64,000 nt of DNA from Ignelater luminosus (taxonomy: Eukaryota; Arthropoda; Insecta; Coleoptera; Elateridae): assembly GCA_011009095.1 (NCBI GenBank), contig VTPC01001032.1:73681-137680 (forward strand), read 5' to 3'. Within the stretch, counting starts at the first letter, position 1; each line of letters begins with the position of its first letter. The notes below the pieces were generated by a model. That model saw only the letters and a program-made list of their open reading frames with translations, was not told the origin of the DNA and ran no database searches. Of this stretch, positions 58,101 through 64,000 are shown piece after piece. The translations under genes and the position numbers were made by a program.

Positions 58101-59400
58101 TAATATTTAATTATTTACAGACGATAGCATTCTTCACTTCTATAAAGTTTACAATGTAGATTAGAAATACCATGAAATAAAATAAGGCATAATACAACAA
58201 AATTTAAATTTGCCACTTGCTATTTTAATATAGTACACAAAGCTTGGCAGCTTTAGAAGCTTGGAGATTTCTTTCAGTCTAAAATGAGAACTTTTAGAGA
58301 TGGTGATGGTTATGATCAGAAAAGAAGTAAGTAACTGGGTAGAAATTACCGTTTCGGTGTTCACCTACACCATCAAGGAAAACAACGGAAGTTATAGGTA
58401 TTGTGGATTAGGCTTAGGTTGTTCGAATTAATTTTTGAAACAGTTGCTTTTGGTGTTTGAAGTTGAGAAGTTGTACCGATAAAACACAAAGAAACCACTT
58501 TAAACCGTTAGATATTTAATCAGATTAGAAATTGTAAGTATACAAATTAGAAATTCACAATTATAAATACTGGAAATTATAAATTCTAGATGTTTTTTAC
58601 TCATTACCTTCCTAGCTCCATTTATCTCCTAAGAACGTTTTAACATCCATCAAATTATTTCGAATACATTGCCGTATCTTTAACTTATGAAGACAATTGT
58701 CTTCATAGGCCTAAAAATAAAGAACAACTCATACCGTAGCCTTTGTCAAGTTAAACCATCTAATGAACGTACAAATAAATAACCACTCTGTAAATATGTC
58801 ACTCATTGTTCTGAGGAACAGCCTTAGGTAGCATTAATTTGTTTATTAATGCACGAACAATTTGTAAACTTTACCTCAATTTTAGCTCAATTAATTTTTG
58901 TCGTAGTAAAGTTAGAATTCTTTAAATTTAATTTAAACTGCCAGCCAGGAAGGTCTAATGAAACAAAAGCTACACTAAATAATTATAAAAAATAACTTCA
59001 CCTGGAAAACATTTCAAAAAACTCACCTGACCTGCAAACGTAACCAGTGTTTGACGGATCTTAGATATTCCTGTCGAGATTAAACCCAGACCACTCTGGT
59101 CATGTGTTACCACTCAACCTACAGAACCAGAACGGAGGATTATTTTCGTCAAGGTATTAAATCTTTTAGATCTACGAAAAATCGTTTCTGAAATCCTTTG
59201 GATATTCATTGAATTTCTAAAAATCGCTATACACTCTTCTTTAGATATTTAAAACTAAATTTCCAGAAAAGAGAAAGAATAATTTGTTCATATAATTCTG
59301 AAAAAACAGCCAACTAAGTTATTAAAATTTATAACAGGCCTGTCTGCTTGTTAAAAGGATTTAAATTAAAATTATAGCTATCTCTTCCAAGGTACATTAA
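55150..59400. other. Long AT-rich intergenic DNA
   Basis: No gene recognised. Short frames at 56025-56213, 57763-58056 (minus) and 57953-58159 (plus; overlapping and opposite) have no motif. I see no inverted-repeat ends here. Confidence 0.4.
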
Positions 59401-59666
59401 TCTCTTTAAACATGTCTGGTATAAGTAGTTATGTAAGCGAAAAACCACAAAGTAATTACAAAATGTCAGAAAATAAAGAAAAGCTTGATTAACTCTTTTT
59501 AAATCATATGTAGAGGATTTAAAACAATTGGAAACAGATAATGATATAGTTGATGAGGTATTAATAGAATTGCGTTAGCGTTTAGAAAAAACCAGAAAAG
59601 CTTGTAGATGAATTTGAGAAAATTCAAGTTGGAATCGAACAACTTAACGAAGATGATGACGAAAAC

Positions 59667-59882
59667 ATGAAAGAACGCGAATTGTTCGAAAAGGCTTATT
59701 ATTCATCGAATTTAATTGCCAAATGTATATTAAAAAAATTTTTGAAAAAAAACGACAGACGCGCAGTCAAAGCAAACGTACGTTTAGCAGATTCTAATTT
59801 TAACAAATCCGCAAAAGTAGACTTATTGATGGGAGCGGGATTGTTCTGGAGTTTTTATCAACTACGGGTGCGATTCAGTTAG
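59667..59882 (+). pseudogene. BEL/Pao gag-protease junction fragment
   Basis: An ATG-started frame. The first 30 residues (ELFEKAYYSSNLIAKC) resemble the N-terminal gag helical region. They are followed almost at once by VDLLMGAGLFWS, the end of the protease region of BEL/Pao pol, where GAD is usual. This abrupt junction is the sign of the internal deletion. The frame stops at 59882; the downstream region to 60050 continues in other frames with weakly recognisable family blocks. Confidence 0.75.
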
Positions 59883-60052
59883 GGAATGAACAACCACTTT
59901 TACATAAAACTAAACTTGGATGGATTATATCAGGGCCAATATTATCGCAATTCATTCCTGAAGCAATTAATCGTAATTTAAGTTGGGAAGCATTTCTTCA
60001 TAAGCAGGTATCGCAGTTTTGGGATCTTGAAAAACGCCCTACTGCTAGGTGC

Positions 60053-60610
60053 ATGTCTAAAGAAGAAAAGGAGTGTGAATCATACTTCTTAAGAACGGTA
60101 CAAAGAAACGAAGAAGGTCATTTTGTAGTTCCAATTCCGTTTAAGAAACTTGTACAAAGGTTAGGTGATTTACGGCAAAATGCTTTTAGTAGGATTTACA
60201 GTTTGGAACGTAAACTGAAAAAACACCCTCAACTGCAACAAAATTTTACTGCGTTTATGGCAGAGTATGAAAGGCTAGGACTTATGTTACTAGTAGGTGA
60301 AAATGAAGAATTTTCCGTTTTGTATTATTTACCTCATGACGGTGTTGTCCGAGAAGAAAGCGTAACAACCAAACTTTGCGTCGTGTTTGACGGTTCGACT
60401 CAATCAGATTTGGGCTACTCTTTAAACAATTTACAATTTGTCGGACCAACAATACAAAATGATTTACTAGTTATTATATTACGATTTAGGCAAGACAATT
60501 ATGTTGTTTCGGCAGACATTGCTAAATTGTACCGACAAATACTTATAAACCCAGAGCAGCGAGGACTGCAACGTATAACCCAAATAAACCATTACAAATA
60601 TATCACTTAA
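60053..60610 (+). pseudogene. BEL/Pao reverse-transcriptase N-terminal part
   Basis: This frame carries the block before the polymerase (ECESYFLRTVQRNEEGHFV), SLERKLKKHP, FMAEYERLG, YYLPHDGVV, TTKLCVVFDGS, SLNNLQFVGPT and VVSADIAKLYRQI, the RT fingers and the first catalytic aspartate (SADI). The frame breaks at 60610. Beyond it, the second catalytic pair is recognisable as VDD at 60733-60741 (context NFCVDDLLS), in another frame. BEL/Pao RT uses such a VDD-type box. Confidence 0.85.
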
Positions 60611-60873
60611 ACACGGTCACGTATGAAACGACTTTGCTACAGTATCTTGCGATAAGATGTGTATATTATTTAGCAGAAGAAAACCAACAAAGTTACCCGG
60701 AAGCGTCTGCAGTAATCTCGCGGAATTTCTGCGTTGATGATCTGTTGAGTGACGCAAATACAAAACAGGAACTTTGAAGGCTCTGCGCAGAAATTACTTC
60801 TATATTACGTTCGGGTTGCTTTGAGCTACGGAAATGGATAACAAACGCACCGGACATATTGCAGTCTGTTTAA

Positions 60874-61425
60874 ATGTCGAACTTACCTTCGTCCGTTTTA
60901 GATTTTAGAGTAAACCAAAATGCAAAAACGTTAGGACTTTTGTGGTCGTGTTCTTTAGACATGCTGTCATTCAAAATAACAGAAGTTTCTAAGTACACAA
61001 CAGTATCGAAACGCAATATATTGTCAAGCATATCTCAAATTTTTGATTCTCTAGGTTTAATGTCACCTTGCACTATAATCGCAAAGATGCTTGTGCAAAA
61101 ATTATGGTTATTGAAAGTAAATTGGAACGTGTCGGTACCTGCGAATATTTATATAACATGGATCACATTGCGAAAGGAGCTACCACAATTGAGCCAACTA
61201 CAAATTTCACGCCACGTTATTTGTAAAGATGCTATGGTAGTAGAGCTTCATAGTTTTTGCGACGCGTCCAAAAATGCCTACGGTGCCTGTGTATACATTC
61301 GCAGCGTTGACAACGAACAGAACATCCATGTAAATTTGATTTGCGCAAAGGGAAGAGTAGCTCCTATTAAAAGAGTCACGGTCCCAAGGTTAGAGCTGTG
61401 TGGAGCACTTTTCTATCACAATTAG
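60874..61425 (+). pseudogene. BEL/Pao connection and RNase H fragment
   Basis: This frame starts LGLLWSCSLDMLSFK after FRVNQNAKT, then ISQIFDSLGLMSPC, and the RNase H-like block HSFCDASKNAYGACVYIR (aspartate of the FCDAS motif) with PRLELCGAL at the end, where the conserved glutamate lies. It ends at 61425. 61430-62190 holds shattered remains of the rest of RNase H and the integrase zinc-binding region. Confidence 0.85.
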
Positions 61426-62197
61426 TGGTGAAGATTAAGGAATAACTCACGTTAAACTTTGATCCAACGGTTTTATGGTCTGATTCGACAATTGTGTTAG
61501 GTTGGATAAGAATTACTAGTAGTGTATTAAAAACATTTGTAGGGAATCGAGTGTCAGAAATTTAGGAAAGTACTGATACAAATAGTTGGCGAATATTCGA
61601 ACGCACGATAATCCCGCAGACTTAATCTCTAGGGGAGCAAATCCTCTTGTATTGAAAGATTCTAAGCTTTGGTGGTATAGACCTTCTTGATTATCTGAAC
61701 CAGAAACTACATGGCCTCGTCTATTAGGTCAATACCATGCCAAAGATTTACCAGACGTAAAACAACATTTACTTAAGGTTTCAGTGAAAGAAATAAGAGG
61801 CGTCATCCCGATGAACAAATTCTCAGATTTAAATAAATTGCAGAAAACAGCAGCATGGTGTCTACGTTTTCTACACAACTGTCGTTCAAAGGTTTAGAAT
61901 TTAGGTCTCCTTACAATTAAGAAACTTGACGATTCGTTGCTTGGTCTAGCACGAATTGCTCAGAATCAATCCTTTTCTCACGAGATGCACGTCTTTTTAC
62001 AAGATTAATGCCAAAAGTAAAATCCTTAGCTTAAGTCTAATTTTAGATTCGTGCTGCGTTATCCGAGTAGGTGGAAGACTATGTCAATCTAATCTGTAAT
62101 TCGCCAAAAAACATCCTGTACTATTATGTCGTGATCATTATCTAACTAAACTTATTTTCAAACATGAACACTTTCGGTTACTTCATGCTGGGCCCCA

Positions 62198-62599
62198 ATG
62201 ATTGCACGAAAAACTATACACGACTGTATTAGATGTTTCAGAATGAACCAAAAACCAGTACATGCGATTATGGGAAATTTACCAGAGCCACGCTTCCATG
62301 CAGGTGCGGTATTCAACACTGTTGGTGTGGACTATGCAGAACCGCTGTTAATAAAAGATAAGGTGGGTCGTGGAAGTAAAACTTCTACATGCAACTTATG
62401 CTTGTTCGTGTGTTTTGCAACGAAAGCAGTACACTTAGAGGTGGTGTCCAGTTTAAGCGTGGAGTCATTTTTGCTTACCTTTAGACGCTTTGTAGCCAGA
62501 AGAGAAAAACCTGTTCAGGTGTACTCTGATAACCAGTTTTCTAGGCGCCAATTCACTTTTAAAGGAATTGGTGAAATTTTTAATAAAGGAACAAACTAA
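62198..62599 (+). pseudogene. BEL/Pao integrase, N-terminal and core
   Basis: IHDCIRCFRMN is the second half of the HHCC zinc-binding domain. FNTVGVDYAEP holds the first catalytic aspartate of the integrase core, followed by CFATKAVHLEVVSSLS and VYSDNQFSR with the second aspartate. A frameshift/stop follows at 62599. Confidence 0.85.
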
Positions 62600-62650
62600 A
62601 CTAGGAAAAATTGGCATTTAATTCCGCCCAATTCACCACACTTTGGTGGT

Positions 62651-63136
62651 TTGTGGGAAGCGAGGATAAAATCGGGTCATTTAAAAAAAGTTTTAGGTTG
62701 TGCGGCCTTAACATTTGAGGAACTAAGTACTGTTGTAGCACAGATTGAAGCAGTTTTGAACTTCCGTCTCTTTACACCATCTTCTGACCCGGCTCATTTC
62801 TTAATAGGGAAATTCTTAGTTGTTTTGCCGGAACCAAACTTGAGGGATCTTCCAGAGAATAGGCTGTCGCGATACCAGAGGATTCAACAGCTTCAACGAC
62901 ATTTCTGGTCGAGATGGGCTCTCGAATATATCTCAAAACTCTAACAGAAAGGCAAGTGGAATACTCACGGATCCCGCATCAAAGAAGGGACCTTGGTGGT
63001 AATAAAGGAAGATCACCAACCACCCTTATCTTGGATGCTAGGAAGTGAGACGTATCCAGTGGCTTTAGTGAAAACAGTTAGAGGTGTTTTTAAACGTAGA
63101 GTGGCGAAGTTGTGTGAGCTCCCTTTTTATTTTTAA
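62651..63136 (+). pseudogene. BEL/Pao integrase, C-terminal part
   Basis: WEARIKSGHLKKVLG follows the catalytic glutamate position. TFEELSTVVAQIEAVLNFR, PAHFLIGKFL and FWSRWALEYI are family blocks of the integrase C-terminus. A stop at 62942-62944 interrupts it; the rest (GTLVVIKEDHQPP, YPVALVKTV and a basic KRRVAKLCELP tail) continues to 63136. Confidence 0.82.
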
Positions 63137-64000
63137 TTTTATTTTGGTTGTAAAAGGGTACCTAAAGGACAGTATAGCTTTGGTGGTCGAGATTACCACA
63201 CCAAAGACAAAAATAAAGAAAGTAAAGTTGCTAAACTCAAGTGAGTTGTTTTAATTTTTATAAAGAAGAAATCCAGCACAATAATCAACAATGACGATAA
63301 GCCATAATTATTTAGACAATTTTCTTGTAATATTTTGTGTGTATTTTTGTTTAATTGCGAGAAATCTCAGATTGACATTCCCCATCTTCGATATATTTTT
63401 ATGAGTGCTCCCACATGCAAGTTTCTAACTACGACTATTTATATCAAAAATATCCAAATACGTTTCGTGATTTGAAATCCGAAGGAATAAATAAATAAAT
63501 ATAAATTTTTAATTTTCTGAAAATTAACAGTTCTGTTTGTCTCGTTGGTGAATAAGAAGCGAGTTGTGAAATATCATTTTAAATTATTTAAAAATGGTTC
63601 TTAAGGGCCACACTATCCTGTTCTATGCACTTCTGTTCTTAAAACTTACAGTAATTTTATTTATTTTTGTAAACAAAATATTTATTAACACAGATTGTAT
63701 AATTATTTATTCGTTTTCATCAGAGCATTATTAATAAAACATGTACTAACTGTTAAGAATTAAATGTAAAGAGCAAAAATACAGCACACAGCAGGCAACT
63801 ACTTATACGGCAGATTATGCAAATTGACGTAGCGTACAATGGGTAGTCTACCTAAAAGGAGTAAGAGATCCTGCGAGGTTCTAGAACGTACAAAGGTAAA
63901 GTAAACCTAGACTATTCTTTTGAGAAAACATAATGAGAGTGCGTAAGATTCTAGGTATTCGACATTGAATTCAAGTAAAGAAATTGAATGACTACATACA
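63137..64000. other. AT-rich intergenic DNA
   Basis: Downstream flank of the BEL/Pao relic. 63165-63220 has a short palindromic phrase (GGTGGTCGAGATTACCACACC), perhaps part of the element's 3' UTR. No LTR pair or gene. Confidence 0.4.

Larger units (their letters stand above)
59413..63136 (+). mobile_element. BEL/Pao LTR-retroelement relic
   Basis: Plus-strand remnants of one BEL/Pao-type element in the right order: gag start, protease end, reverse transcriptase, RNase H, integrase and the C-terminal tail, ending at TAA 63134-63136. The order PR-RT-RH-IN and the motif wording are those of BEL/Pao pol. There are many frameshifts and stops between domains. Between the gag start (59413) and the protease end (about 59790) only about 120 codons remain where the family has several hundred, so a large internal deletion is inferred. 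No LTR could be paired on either side. It cannot be expressed as a functional polyprotein. Confidence 0.88.

Noticed and set aside
63150..63500. 3' LTR of the BEL/Pao relic
   Set aside because: No matching segment found upstream of 59413 and no clear TG...CA boundaries.
1..64000. CRISPR arrays, rRNA genes, operons, riboswitches
   Set aside because: No regularly spaced direct repeats, rRNA cores or prokaryotic gene organisation; the DNA is eukaryotic.

Overview
This looks like a piece of an insect nuclear genome. It is very AT-rich, has almost no long uninterrupted reading frames, and contains a spliced three-exon gene of the DUF1091 (MD-2-related-like) secreted family typical of insects. It is also loaded with insect-type transposons: several DD34D mariners, hAT elements, non-LTR retrotransposons and a BEL/Pao relic. 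The insect order cannot be settled from sequence alone. There are no bacterial-type operons, rRNA genes or CRISPR arrays.

Layout. 1-3021: AT-rich non-coding DNA. 3022-5591: a mariner (transposase on minus) split at a TA in its penultimate-but-two codon by a second, unrelated mariner. 5592-13500: mostly unexplained non-coding DNA. 13520-14460: an old mariner relic. 16000-17000: a small ORF behind a TATA box and a possible LTR. 17850-20430: the DUF1091 gene, two copies of a transposase relic (one overlapping the 3' end of the gene) and a small MITE with GTAC target duplications. 20845-22504: a hAT (ZBED5-like) transposase pseudogene. 23681-25209: a large foldback with arms of about 600 bp. 25700-26392: a LINE tail.

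26557-35566 is a three-level nest. A hAT element with a perfect 8-bp target duplication has been opened by a 6.7-kb element bounded by TATACAGGGTGTT-type inverted repeats. That second element carries a decayed gene of a DUF7869-like family, two palindromic MITE-like units, and an intact 1293-bp irritans-type mariner with a full 349-codon transposase inserted into the DUF7869-like gene.

39060-41235: a tRNA-like sequence and an internally deleted mariner with near-perfect ends. 42566-46931: a second, different DUF7869-like pseudogene split by about 2.1 kb. 47160-49015 (minus) and 49365-54002 (plus): two LINEs lying head to head, the second with a SAP plus SGNH-esterase ORF1 typical of the CR1/L2 group. 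54390-55150: a GC-rich patch of unknown nature. 55150-59400: non-coding. 59413-63136: a degraded BEL/Pao retroelement. 63137-64000: non-coding.

The only host gene I can support with confidence is the DUF1091 gene at 18202-18899. Nearly everything else recognisable is mobile DNA, and the nested insertions give a relative age order. Most coordinates of pseudogenes are set by the last recognisable motif and are approximate; TIR and target-duplication coordinates are exact.
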